From Doryteuthis pealeii (Eukaryota > Mollusca > Cephalopoda > Myopsida > Loliginidae): 64,000 nucleotides of DNA. The notes under the pieces are model-generated. The model did no database searches. It was not told the DNA's origin and was given only the letters and a program-made list of their open reading frames with translations. The stretch covers positions 51,475,057-51,539,056 of the forward strand of contig CM042157.1 in assembly GCA_023376005.1 (NCBI GenBank). Reading direction: 5' to 3'. The translations under genes were made by a program, and so were the position numbers. This document shows positions 31,741 to 43,140 of the stretch, one piece after another; position 1 is the first letter of the stretch, and each line of letters opens with the position of its first letter.

Positions 31741-32460
31741 TAGTATTTTACCTTTACTCTACACTAAGTTAAGCTCCTTTTCCACTGTAAGATCTGTGGC
31801 TGCTTCAGTTGCATCCTTTACCCGTTGTAGCTATTGATGCTTGTTGTCTGCATTTGTTTTTGTTTCTCTTTATAGAAGCAGAACATGTCAAAATTACCTT
31901 TTTTCCATAATGGTCACATCTGTGATGTTTTCTCCTAATACATTTGCGTCCATGGTGTCCTTAAGCTCCACATTTGTGACGCTGTTGAGCTTTGTCTTGA
32001 CTGCACACTTGGTTGGTGTTGGATTTTGGCTAAATAATAAGAGCATCTTTTTGGTGGTATGTACCAATTATTTCGGTGAGGTGACCTAATGTGAAATTAT
32101 TTTCTTCTCTGTATGATCTGACTTTTAAATCTTTTTTTTTTTAATATGAAATGGCACCTTATATCTGACCAAATTGTCAGAATCACCTTCAAAATTACGC
32201 GGTTTCACCTTGAGACGAGTTATGAAGTTGTTCACTGTTTCACCAGTGTTTGGCTCCATTTCAAAAAACAAAAAAAGATCAATTACTACCTGGTATACGC
32301 CCCTTTTACTTGTCACGGGACTTGTTGCCTCTTGTTCCTTCTTTTCCTGTCCCGTTAAATTTCTTCATATTTCACGCAGGCCTTCACTTCCTGTTAGTAG
32401 TAAAAGTTATAGCCCTTTTTGTTCAGCATTGCAGATACCAGTCGCTGTAGATTTCTAAAT
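31741..32460 (-). pseudogene. Gypsy C gag, copy 2
   Basis: The minus-strand piece 32125-32316 reads FEMEPNTGETVNNFITRLK and DNLVRYKVPFHIKKK, a capsid segment; the zinc knuckle lies near 31945-31890. Frames are broken by indels but fewer than in copy 1. Confidence 0.78.
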
Positions 32461-32846
32461 CCATCTTACAGTTTTCGTATCTTTGATGTAGCCTTACTGG
32501 TTCACCTAAGTGTTGTGGTGGGGGTCAAACCTCCAAGTGCGATAGATTTAGTCATTTCTTTTAAAATTCTTGACAACGTATGAACATTTTTACGACAGCA
32601 GATTAAAGACAATGTTATTTATTTTATTCCTGTTCTTTAGTTGTTTCATTTTAGTGATTAAACTTTAGCGTAGGTAGGAATGTGGCAGTTACTTAAATGG
32701 AATTTATTTTCCGTCTTCTAAGTATCACCGCGTGGTATGTAACGATCCGTTTTTCTTTTGTTTATAAATTTTCAGAGAAGGGTGTAGTTTTCTCAGACTT
32801 TGTTGCTGTCAGTCTGAAGTCCTGTTTTATCATTCGCGTCGCCAGT

Positions 32847-33337
32847 TGTAGTGAATATTCCCAGGTTAAAGGTTAACAAAAGGTTTACAGCATCATACAT
32901 AAGTAGTGTATGCAGTTCAAGACGCCATATTGGTTATTGTTTGTAGGGATTAAGATAAAATTAAAAAGAATAACAAACTCTCATAAGCCTTCACCGGAAA
33001 AAAACCCTCCGAGTATGTGCAAGAAAAAAAGAGAACCTCTCGGCCATTCTGACTTAGGCCTTAACAGTGTCTAGACACTACTACTGGCCAAGGAGATATT
33101 TCCTTGCTACGTGGTGGCTATGACCCGTGAATAAAGCCCAAATCATAAAACTACCTTTTGTCTCCGTTTTCTTCCCTTGAATTCCTTTTTCAGTGCGACC
33201 ACCAAATAAGATGGGGTTAAAAGCAAACCATAGGAAAACGAACCAGAAATAACCAGCTACTTTTTATCCTAAAACATTAAACCTCTTGCTACCCCACATA
33301 TTCTTTCCTTAATTACCGAGATTCACAGTATACTACA
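32847..33337 (-). repeat. Gypsy C 5' LTR (right) with a further insertion
   Basis: On the minus strand it begins TGTAGTATACTGTGAATC at 33337 and ends TTCACTACA at 32847, followed by ACTGGCGACGCGAATGAT (primer-binding site). Blocks CATCATACAT, GTATGCAGTTCAAGACGCCAT and TTGGTTATTG match the short LTRs at 21773 and 27535. Between TTATTG (about 32940) and TTCTTTCC (about 33302) there are about 360 extra bases that include TAGGCCTTAACAGTGTCTAG and TGCTACGTGGTGGCTATGAC; this looks like an insertion of unknown type with TGTAGGG/CCCCACA ends. Confidence 0.77.
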
Positions 33338-34600
33338 ACAGCTATTTACATGCATGCATACACGATTATACACGTCTTATTTCTTTCTCGATTTATCTGA
33401 AAAATTCTACTTCATTTAACGCATGCGCACAGGATATTTATTTAATGTGCATGAGCGTTAAAAGGATGTTATTACAATAGACATTCTACATTAACAAAAA
33501 GAGTAATTAAATCTTGACGTCAAATGATAAGAGCGAATCCTTGCGACTGAAGTGAAGAATTTCTGTTTTTGCCAATGACACAAATTGAAACAGTATCCAT
33601 TCTTATTGCTACTATCAATTTTTCAATTGTATTGTTGGTCGCCATCAAGATATTGCAGTCAGTTGTCTTGTTAATTAATCGCAGAGTTTAGAAAGACTCA
33701 ACTCTTATAATTGGCGATAAAATGGCGTTTATTATTCTACTAAAGATTTTGAAAAGAAGAAAGCATGAATATATAAAAAATAATAGTAATAATAATTAAA
33801 TCAATGAGGCTATCGTTAATCTCATAATGTTTTTTTTATATCAATGTGTTCATTGACATTATAATTAGTTGAATTATGATTCCCCCAAACTGCATGCACA
33901 CATGCTTCAAAATTTAATTGTGCCTCCGATTCTTTTGTTATTTGATGGAGAAATGCAAATTTATTTTCAATAAGATTTGACATTATCTATTTTCATTGTA
34001 ATGTCAATTACTATTTAGCTTAGTAAACATTTTCAACCAGGCGAACTGAACAAAGTGTCAGGCTTTGTTTTTTGTTTTTTTGTTGTTTTTTTGTTGTGTG
34101 TGTGTGTTCTTTAAAAACAGTTTGTCACGAGAACTGAAACAGTTAATTATAAGCCCATACTGAGTTGCAAACATCAAATTACGTAATTCTAGTAAACATA
34201 TTTGCAACATAGTCTCTAGATTTTTTTCTCATTTCCTTTTTTTCTTTTTCTTTCTTTCTTTGCAAACTAATTTAATTCTTTTTCCCTTTAAATTTTTTTC
34301 AAATTGTTAGACCATATACTGCGTATGACCCCCACTTCCCCCTCCCCTCTCCCCTCCTGTGTTGAATATCAGAAGGTAGCAAGGAACCCAACATTCCAAC
34401 ACTAGGTTTAGAAAGAAAATACGGTTGGACTTATACTAAGTCACAACTTAGAAAATTCCAAGGTGCCGGTAAGTTTGCACATGCAATACGTTTGAGCCCA
34501 TATATATCCGAGCTTACAGATATACGTATGCAGTCTGATGGCAAAGAACGGATGACCTCACCGGCAGTAGCAAAATAAGTGTACTTACCACTCCAAAAAC
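33338..34600. other. AT-rich stretch, no gene seen
   Basis: AT-rich sequence with T runs and a pyrimidine-rich block at 34328-34360. No open frame with a recognised domain. Confidence 0.55.
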
Positions 34601-34920
34601 CACAAACGAGCTAGATGGGACTCTCTAGCCTTGACCAGCAACTCATCTAGGACAAGGAAAAGTCTTATAAAACCACCGTTGCCTTGCGGCTCTACCTTAT
34701 CCCAAGGAAAGGCTAAGGGAGTAAACACCGAAAACAAATCCGGAGCTGGAGTCCCTAAGGTGGGCAGTGCTGAATCTCAGATAATCCCAGCAACCCCCAT
34801 GGCACCACCGTTGCCAAACCGCATTGGTTCCTACCTTTCCTTTGGACCACAACGGTAGTGTGGAGAGGGAGGATCTGCTGCTTGAGCGGCAGCCCATCTA
34901 AAAAAACCTGTCCAGGCTAC
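34600..34920 (+). other. Open stretch of unknown origin upstream of a LINE tail
   Basis: The 75-codon frame 34631-34858 (Pro/Ser/Gly-rich) has no recognised domain. It is GC-richer than its surroundings and ends near the LINE tail at 34925. It could be 5' sequence of that LINE or part of its first open frame, but I cannot show this. Confidence 0.3.
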
Positions 34921-34924
34921 GTAG

Positions 34925-35275
34925 TTTCCACTACAAAATGATGTCTGCAAGAGGGACATAAAGACATGCCACAAAAACACCAACACATTGAGGCTTGTGC
35001 AGAAGAACATGCGACCTGACTCCTTCTCGTCAAACAAGGAACGAAAAGAAAGGAAGGTAAGGAAGGAAAGAGAGAAAGAGAGAGAGAGAGAGAGGGAGGG
35101 AGAGAGAGAGAGAGAGAGAGGGGGGAGAAGCCGCCGCAGCAAAGCCAGCCAAAAGAAAGGAGAGACAACAGCAACTCCAGCAAGTGTCGCCGTTTGTTTG
35201 CGGTCACTGCGCCAGAGATTGCCATTCTAAAATTGGTCCGTTCAGCCACTTATGCAGTTGCAGAAAAAAGGTGGG
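34925..35275 (+). pseudogene. LINE tail with (GA)n expansion and zinc finger
   Basis: DVCKRDIKTCHKNTNTLRLV (about 34939-34998) and SSNKERKERK match the LINE C-terminal blocks at 20090-20215. A (GA)n/(GAGG)n run at 35065-35125 then expands the Glu/Arg linker. After QLQQVSP the frame reads FVCGHCARDCHSKIGPFSH (about 35187-35245), the same finger as at 20290. Compared with the 20-kb copy, the region between the conserved blocks and the finger has grown by repeat expansion inside coding sequence. Confidence 0.87.
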
Positions 35276-37010
35276 AAAAGTGGACACTACGCCATTGTCT
35301 TTAATGCCAACAACAGTCTCTCGATTATGATATCTATGCAAGAGAAAAGAGGTCATTTGAAAATAAATCGTTACATATGCAAAAGCATCTGATACTTTTA
35401 TTCAAAATTTTATTTATATTAATATTTAGGAAGACTTTATTCTGTTTAAGCAACAAAATGTTTTTTTATGCATAGTTGCCAAATCTCGTATACGGCGATT
35501 CATGTCTTGATATACTACCTTGTATAGACGTTTACTTCATCTAGTTATTATATAAAAAAAGAGCATCTAAAATGTGTACACACTTTGCTAATGCCAGATA
35601 TGGTTATTGGCTGAAAGTTTAACCCTTTCAATATGAAGAGTAAAGGAGAGAAAGAAAAATATTTAATATTCACGTTTATTTGAAATGTTCCAAGAAAAAC
35701 AGTTGTAGCAAATTATCACCTCTAAGACAATGGGGGTTACTTTGCAGTATTTTTCTGGCAAACTATATTGTTTATTGTCAAAGTACCAGCAGCAGGGAGT
35801 AATATCTGATATAATTTAGAGGGATAAGTGCACTCAAACCTTTACTAAAGTCATTAGTTCAAAATGAACATATTCTTCCTTGATCTAAGTTCCCCATTTC
35901 CATTATCTATACTGTTAATATTTCAAGTATTTCAAATTCCATTCTATCATTTTACAGATGGTTTCTATTTCACTATTAGCATTGATTTACATTACGGACC
36001 CTCTTTTTTATTATGATTTTGCGAATACTTAATTTTTAAAAATCCAGTGAAACATTTGTTTTAAGTATCTGTCCAGAGTGTAGAGAGATTTTGGATATTT
36101 TTAGTTTTTCTATAGTGTTTTGAAATTTAGATTGTCACGTGTCCATAATGTAGCGAACTTAGAACCAGTATATACGTTTGTAACGAGGGACGGGGTCAGT
36201 GTATATTTCAGCAACAGTCTAAATTTTATTTTAGTTCTTGCTGAATCTAAATACATATGAGCAAAATGAGAATTTTAGTATCATATTATATATATGGGCC
36301 CTGTGTATAGAGATGGTTAACTTGTCTTTTAGACCAATTGTGAATTAGTGAATATAATCCTCACTGTGTATCCTACTATTGTAGCTTTGTGCCAGACTTG
36401 GCTAAGCTTAATAAAAAGCTACTTTGTCGCAGCCACAAACATTCGTCCATATGTTAACTCTCTTTTCTTTATTGGACATTTTGTTATAAAACGCTGTTTT
36501 CCCTTTGCTCATTTTTGTGTCTGTTTTCGATCATCCATTGCTTGAGTAAATATGGAGGAAATTGAAATATTTTTGCCGGTGTTTGACGTAAAAGGCTGAA
36601 ATAAATGCCCCGTTCTTCTTTTCAACTTGTAATAATCAAAACATAAATAGCTGTAATCTGAATGCACCATTTGAGCCTGAATAAAATTGTGGTTATATTT
36701 TTTCTGTACTAGTTGTGTGATGCCTTAGCATAAAGGTGTGTAAGATACAGGAACGTTTTCAAAGACCATAGTCAGTTTGAATTTATTGAAAATGTCTTTC
36801 AACTATTGATCACTTGCATTCTCAAAGATAACTTAAGAATGCCAACACAGTGAACTATTACAATGAATTATCCTAGTCACAACCCTGTGACTAGGTATAC
36901 CTAGGTAATTTTAACTCACATAACTCTGGATATTGATCTTGTTATGAAAAATCAGAAATCATCAATAACTTAAAATTGGTTGACGTTCAGACTATGTTAG
37001 TCTATGTTAG
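35276..37010. other. No feature recognised
   Basis: AT-rich sequence of ordinary appearance. The 65-codon frame at 36348-36545 has no recognised domain. Confidence 0.5.
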
Positions 37011-37011
37011 T

Positions 37012-37073
37012 CTTCTTCTTCTTCTTCTTCTTCTTCTTCTTCTTCTTCTTCTTCTTCTTCTTCTTCTTCTTCA
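37012..37073. repeat. (CTT)n microsatellite
   Basis: About 60 bp of CTT units. The poly-Leu open frame across it is an artefact. Confidence 0.95.
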
Positions 37074-37425
37074 GCATTCCCAAGTAACACACCTATATCA
37101 GCCTCCTGTAGCAACCAAGTCTCCGGTAAAGTTCAACCTCTCATATTTAGTCAAACACATGGCATCAGGATTATAACTCTACTCCAATTTCAATCTACCG
37201 TCAACGTCAAACGTAAACGACCACAAAATGATTCTCAATTCGCTCTTCCCGGACACCTTTTTTCGTAACGTAGCAAAAAAAAACAAACAAAAAAAAACCT
37301 CGAAACATGCATTCAGGTAATATGCATGAACAAACAGGAGACGTACGCTAGAAAATTCATGTAAAAAAGACAGATATTATAATGCACTCAAAAAGAACAA
37401 TGCTATTCAGCGAGGGAGGGGTCCG

Positions 37426-37875
37426 ATGAAAAGATCCAGCCCCAATGACGCATTCAATGTAGCGATGGGTTCTTTCGATAGGACTGACATCTGCGACCTA
37501 GTCAGGCATTCATCCTCGATTCGCTCAAAAACAACTTCCCGGAAGACCAATTCGGAATTTACAGGGACGATGTTTTATGTCGATCCCGGAACTGCAATGG
37601 ACACACCCTAGATAAACTGAGGGAAAACTTAACAGCACAACCTGCATAACATGGGCCTAAAAATCACAATAGACGCAAACGTCAACTTCCTAGATGTTAA
37701 CTTAGGCCTAGATAGCGGAACACACAAACCATACCACAAGCCAAACGAAAAATTAATTACTTACACATAGGTTAATGCCACTCGCCGATGATCTTCAAAA
37801 ATTAGTTCTAGCCTATCATCAAACAAAGAGATATTCAACAAAGAAACCCACTACTACAACAAAGCGTTGTAATAT
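37426..37875 (+). pseudogene. Penelope-like element 1, reverse transcriptase fragment
   Basis: DAFNVAMGSFDRTDICDLV (about 37446-37502) and, after a frame change, FGIYRDDVLC (about 37555-37583) match an RT type in marine invertebrate genomes that reads '...MGSFDGAEICDLVG' and 'YRDDG'. The YRDD box carries the two catalytic Asp residues. The next bases encode TLDKLRENLTAQ, then ITIDANVNFLDVNLGLDSGT (about 37660-37720) and HKPYHKPNEKLI. The matching C-terminal part lies at 38930-39235. Frameshifts separate each block. Confidence 0.72.
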
Positions 37876-38929
37876 AGAATACTATAATACTATGCATCTG
37901 TGCACGCAGGGGTAGGTGTATATAGATATGTTCTAGGTAGTTATAATTAGTAAATAGTAAGTCAAACCACATATAAGTATATATGTGTGTATTCTGGTAG
38001 ATAATGTGTGAATATATATGTATAGATAGATAGATAGATACATACATACATACATATGTGCGTATGTATACATTCATGTGGTGTGGGTATGCATATATGT
38101 GTATGTGTAGGTAGGCATATTGTTTGTGAGTGGCAATAGGCATGTGAATGGTCGGTCAAAGAAACCATTAAAACTCAAGGATAGATATAAAAGTTGATAA
38201 TCACTTCTTAGGAGTCAGAGAGACTGGGTTTTGACCACTTTGAGGGTCAACTATAGTTTAGACTGATCATAAAGTATGGCCCATTTTGGGAACAAAGAAC
38301 TTTTTCAAATAACGCAGGGGATAGGCACAAATCTCGTAGACGAGATTGGATAGCGAGAGTGGGATGAGATTTGGGGATTCTGGAAAAGTTTTAGAGTTAG
38401 CTTCTGGACCCCGGGGAGTGAGTTAGTTTCTTGGAGCTTTGTACTACAGACCAGCCCTAGCAGAGGTCTACAAAGAAAAGGGGGGTGTCCCCCATCTCGA
38501 CAACCACGGGAGATAGCAGCAGATAGAAGCAATACGTAATATATACCTCTCTGACCATTTCTAATGTTCACCTGAGATTGTCTTGTCTTTCGTCTTTCTT
38601 TGTTGTTGTTTTTTTTTCCTTATGACACATGGGTGCGTTCCAGACACGGCGTTGGGGGTTGACAGACGATAAATACGGCCAGTGACAGAGAAGTGACAGA
38701 GTTCGATCCGGACAGACTGCTATTGATCATCAATATTCTCTCCGGACGTCCTGTACATAATGATTAAGAGTATTGATCTGGGAGACTGCTATTGGTGGTA
38801 ATCGATATTCTCCAGACGATTTGGACGAGAATGGTTAAGTGACAATGAATGAACGACCCGACCCCCCCATGTTGTCATAATACTTAACTGACACAAACAC
38901 CGCACCAACCACACCCAAAAACAGAAAAG
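37876..38929. other. Insertion or spacer within PLE 1, with (ATGT)n and (GATA)n repeats
   Basis: Microsatellites of TATG, GATA and CATA type lie at 37975-38110. Two partial repeats, GACTGCTATTG followed by AATATTCTCTCCGGACG or GATATTCTCCAGACG, lie at about 38719-38755 and 38790-38825. I recognise no gene. The PLE reading is lost throughout. Confidence 0.5.
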
Positions 38930-39240
38930 GAAAATTATGTGAATGCCCTATATTCACTTAACGTTCGAACAAATGTAAGCAAAAAAATCCTAAAATTAGT
39001 AAATAAGCACTTCCCACACAGATACCATTAAATCTTCAATAAAAACACAATAAATACTAGCTACTCATGCGGGCCGCCAATGAAATAAAAGAATAACGGC
39101 CAGAGCTAAATCCAGAGAAACCACAACCTGAACACGCAGAAACAAAGAAGACTGTCCACTACAGAAAGATGCAACGTAAAAGCAGTGATCATATATAAAG
39201 CGACATATATAAACGGCAATAAACATTTTCCCATTAAACT
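38930..39240 (+). pseudogene. PLE 1 C-terminal linker and start of GIY-YIG domain
   Basis: The plus strand reads, in shifting frames, a 'RKI.WF.P.YSLNV.TN..KK.LKLV.KHFP' block at about 38925-39020, then GCAACGTAAAAGCAGTGATC, giving CNVKAVIIYKATYINGNK at about 39169-39222. A Cys pair ahead of 'VIYKA' is how the GIY-YIG nuclease of PLEs starts. The sequence then stops, so the catalytic Arg and Glu are absent. Confidence 0.65.
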
Positions 39241-39280
39241 AACCCTAAACCCCAACCCCAACCCCAACCCTAAACCCTAG
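39241..39280. repeat. Short telomere-like (AACCC/AACCCT)n tract
   Basis: AACCCTAAACCCC followed by AACCCC and AACCCT units makes a 40-bp degenerate array next to the PLE fragment. It resembles the animal telomere unit CCCTAA but is mixed and short, so it is an interstitial or repeat-internal tract. Confidence 0.7.
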
Positions 39281-39329
39281 ATCCCCATCGTTAAAATTAA
39301 CAGTTTTATTACAAAATTTATGGGTTCTG

Positions 39330-40741
39330 TTTTTTGGGGTCACCGTAATTTTCCGACCGATTTGCAAATTTAGCCCATCATATGTAAGAAATTTTAATTC
39401 AATGATTAACTATATTTTTTAGATAAAATATAAATGACACGATTTGCTAAACTTCAAATTAATATTTGAAAAAGAAAAAAAAAAGAATTAAATAAAGTAA
39501 TCAAATTTATGTAAAACGATAAATAATCTTAAAAAAAAATAACATTATTAATGCAAAACATAGCCGATCGAATATATACTATAATAATTATAGTAAAGTA
39601 TACTATATCATACATTTGATAACAATTTGAGTTTTCAGGTATTTCCGTGAAACGTATTAGGTAATCTAATGGTATTATCTCTTGTGCACTATTCTACATT
39701 AGTATCATGATTTTATTTGTATGTCTAATGTTAAAATAAATAAATTAACGCCATTATGAAAAATAAAAAAAAGGTTTTGTTTACAATTGACGAACGACGG
39801 GAATTTATAAAACAAAGTTGATTTGTCGCTAAATGTTTTCGTTTGATTTATTATTTAATTCACTGTAAAAAAATTAAATGTATGAAAAGACATACTAATT
39901 ACATATTTAGAAAAATTTTTTTCTAACAAAATAAATATTTTTAAAATAGAAACAGAAATATGCGATAAATAAGATTTGATTTTATGTTAAAATTTTAGTA
40001 TGAAAAAACTATACTACGAATTCTAGTCTGACTGAAGCAAAATATAATTTTTTAACTCGCTATAAAAAATAATTCCATTGATAAAAACTCAATCAAATTA
40101 CATATTTAGACAGATTATTTCATTCTCTTTCGAACTATATGGATATCTTAAAGAAGATTGAACCGTAAATAGGCGAGTAAAAAGATGGTCCGTTATTCTT
40201 CTTTCAAAAACGTTTTGAGTTTCACTGGATATATCATATTATTCTAAGAATCCCCTTTTTTTAATCGCTTGAAGGATTTTTTTCAAAAACTTGTTCGTAT
40301 GTAAGAGTATTTTAAAATCAGTTTTTGTAATTGCTAATTCGCATATCAATTCAAATTTGATTCGCTGAATAAAAATGTATATATTTTATTCTAATAATAT
40401 GAAAGATATGTAAAATATTCTTTCATTTTTCTTTTTTACGCATTCAACACCGTATTAGAAATAGAGCGTACATACGGACGGGCAGCAGGATGGGGTTTGC
40501 GTGCTGATTGTAGCTGGAATAACAGCAGTAGCAGCTATTTTATAGATTTCGAAAAATCGTTTGATTTTGGTTTAATTAATTAATTATATCCCTTAATCAG
40601 TAAAAATCAATAACCAAATTTGGAGTGTTTCTTAGTTAGAAAGATATCAATGTGTATGCGAGATTTTAAATCTGAGTGACTTCCCGTTTTGGAGTTATGC
40701 GTCGACACGTGCATATCAAAATCTCTCCTTTATATATTAGA

Positions 40742-40744
<3 letters not shown>
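39330..40744 (-). repeat. Unnamed repeat R1, copy a
   Basis: On the minus strand this matches the two plus-strand copies at 45389-46796 and 46861-48045. The best block is at its start: GTCGACGCATAACTCCAAAA, CGGGAAGTCACTCAGATTTA, TCTAACTAAGAAACACTCC, AAATTTGGTTATTGATTTTT, CTGATTAAGGGATATAATTA, CAGCTACAATCAGCACGC. It abuts a (TA)n tract at 40745. It encodes no recognised protein and is very AT-rich. Confidence 0.78.
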
Positions 40745-40789
<45 letters not shown>

Positions 40790-41060
40790 GAGATGTGTTT
40801 CATTATATACATGTGTGTATGCATATGTATGCATACGCACATATGTGTATGTGTGTATGTGTGCGCAGGTATGCACGCGCGGGGGTGCATTCATATGTGG
40901 GAGTGTATGTATGTGGGTGCCCATGTGGGTGCGTGTGAAAATGTGAGAGTGTGTGAGTGCGTCTATGCGCGTAGGCATATGCAGGTAAGGACATTGCGGA
41001 TATATGTGTGGGAGAATGTGCGTAGACGTGTGCGCGCGAACCCATGGGAATGTGTCAATG
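40745..41060. repeat. (AT)n followed by a TGTG/TATG-rich low-complexity run
   Basis: (AT)n at about 40745-40786, then some 270 bp rich in TGTG, TATGTG and TGCG. The long open frames on both strands here are low-complexity artefacts. Confidence 0.9.
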
Positions 41061-42540
41061 CGAATGTGAGAGTCGATGCGAGGAAGCACAGCTATGAACG
41101 AGAAGTGAGAAGAAAGGAGAAGAGGAAACAGACAGATAGAGACAGAGACAGAGAGAAAAGAAAGTGAGGGATAGTTGAAAAAGAAAAGAAATCAATTACT
41201 CGTTTACGCATGAACATGTATATGTGTGTGTGCGTGAATATAATCGCGGATGCGGTGATATACATGCATGGTCGGGGAGAGATAGAATGTCGCTGCCGGT
41301 AGCAGTAGTACCATCATTTGGCTTGTAATTAACAGGTTTGTCTTGCGCCCCTTCCTTCCCCTAACCCGTGAGTACCCAGTGACCTTATCACCTCTTGTAA
41401 GATTTCTCATAGAGAAAATAGTTCGTTAGTTTAAAAAAAACCTTAAAAGTGGGTGTAAATGCATTTTTGGAAACAGGTGGAACACTCGTTTGCCTTGTGC
41501 AGCTATTTGAAACAGAACACTGCAGTAGACAGTGAAAAGGTTTTAGTGGAAAAAATGAATGTTTGTAGGGCTCGGATTCGGTGTAGTAATTTGGTAGTAA
41601 TTAGGATTAGGCAGCAACTTGCTAAATTCTTTCTTTCCAACTTTGGGCGGCTATGAGAACAGTCGCAAAATATCTTTTGGGTGCCAGTTAAAATACTGGA
41701 ACATTTTGGGCGGTAAAATTTGTCACCGCGCTCTTGGTAAAAAGTTACTAAGAAAATAGTCTCTCGAATCCGACCCCGATAGTTGCTAAAAAGATAAACT
41801 GTTTTCCATTCTTCTTAAAACTGTATTTGCTCTTAAGTTTAAACAAGTGTTATTTGTTCTTATTAGTTTATAAATTGTTTTAAATTTTCCTTACCCTAGT
41901 TTAACACACTGTTTGTGCCTTTTAAGGCTAATAAATTAAATAACCCAAACCCCTTTTGTATGTTCCTTTATTTTGTAAGTTATAGATAAGCTTAAATGTT
42001 TTTATGTTTAGAATTTTGGTAAATTTATGAGACCTTTCCCGTTAATTTTATAATAACCCTTTTTATGTGAATTTGTTTTGTATTGTAAATATGTCGACCT
42101 TTTTTTATATATTGTGTGACTTATACCAAGTTTCGTCTTAATTGCAGTTCTCGGCTGCATTGTGTGAGAATAAAAAGCATATGAAAATCAATCTATCTTC
42201 ATGTACAAATTATGAAAACTAATGAAAGCAATACACGCTAGAAAAGCGATCTGCGAGCATAATTCATATCGGGCGGAAGAAGGAGAAAGAAAATTGAGAA
42301 AAGAAAAAAACAACCCCAAGCGAAGCAAAGATAAAATAAAAAATATATAAAAAAAGGGTGAAAGAAAGTAACACACTACTTTCATCACCATGGCAACCCT
42401 CAGCTGAGAAATACATTGACATTCCCTGTATTTCTTAACGGACGCGTTGTCTTCACGATAAGTGGCTAACATGCTACTTTGAAAGCAATGGTAACAATCG
42501 CACCTTAAATGTATAGTACACTATAAGAAATAAATACACC
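41061..42540. other. No gene recognised
   Basis: Mixed sequence with an AATAAAAAGCATATG poly-A-signal-like motif near 42169. The open frames at 41459-41656 and 42188-42472 have no recognised domain. The region 41840-42180 is T-rich and could be an old LTR or 3' UTR, without support. Confidence 0.45.
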
Positions 42541-42584
42541 TCTTACACCCGTAACCGAGCATTTTATTTTCAATTCTCCAATAC

Positions 42585-42694
42585 TAGAATATATATATAT
42601 ATATATATATATATGTTTAGCCTTACATTTGAACATATATACCCGCCTAAATTCATTAATTATTAACTAATTAATTTTCAAAATTAGGTATGAC

Positions 42695-42749
<55 letters not shown>

Positions 42750-42750
42750 C
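42585..42750 (-). repeat. Short repeat R2 between (TA)n tracts, copy a
   Basis: Between (TA)n tracts at 42590-42614 and 42701-42748 the minus strand reads ACCTAATTTTGAAAATTAAT, TTAGGCGGGTATATATG and TGTAAGGCTAAAC. The same blocks occur on the plus strand at 48112-48190. Confidence 0.75.
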
Positions 42751-42897
42751 AGTATAACAGAAAATAAAGCCCTGTATTGCTACTAAATTTTTATGATTTT
42801 CATTGCTACTAAGAGTTTTATGTTTTCCCAATCATCAGGTAACCCTACATTTTGAAAAAATTACAATTGTTGCAAAGGCTGGTACACAGAAACCATG

Positions 42898-43140
42898 AAA
42901 GGTGTTTGGGCTGTAATGGTTATCATCGTAGGAAATGGACACGGTGACACGAGTTCAAATCTTCAAATCCTGTACATGGCATTGCATTTCACATTAATAC
43001 TCTTGGGAAATATTTGAATCCAATTATTTTCCCTATGGGTAAATATTAGGGCAGCCTGTGAAAAACTCTGAATTCAAACCTGTTAAACGGAAAAATTGAT
43101 CTTGTCGCCCGTGTGGAGGTGTTGAGTAAATGAATACAAG
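42898..43140 (+). mobile_element. tRNA-derived SINE (family S1), third copy
   Basis: Head: GGGCTGTAATGGTTATC (A-box-like) and CGAGTTCAAATCTTC (B-box-like). Body: GCATTGCATTTCACATTAAT, CTCTTGGGAAATA, CCCTATGGGTAAATATTAGG, AAAAACTCTGAATTCAAACC and TTGATCTTGTCGCCCGTGTG, ending GAGTAAATGAATAC. It matches 1662-1948 along its whole length, with divergence. No clear target duplication was found. Confidence 0.87.

Larger units (their letters stand above)
27254..32668. repeat. Tandem duplication, copy 2
   Basis: Matches 21491-26855 in order and orientation and is slightly longer because it keeps 18, 24 and 11 bases that copy 1 lacks. Those 24 bases restore HVGHQGIV, the first part of the integrase zinc site, so copy 2 is closer to the original. 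On the right it continues into more gypsy C leader and an LTR (32847-33337), which copy 1 lacks. Confidence 0.95.

Noticed and set aside
36976..37176. Leucine-rich frame that could be a membrane segment
   Set aside because: The Leu run is a translated (CTT)n microsatellite.
40676..41167. A 163-codon frame at 40.7-41.2 kb
   Set aside because: It lies in TGTG/TATG low-complexity DNA with equally long frames on both strands; composition explains it.
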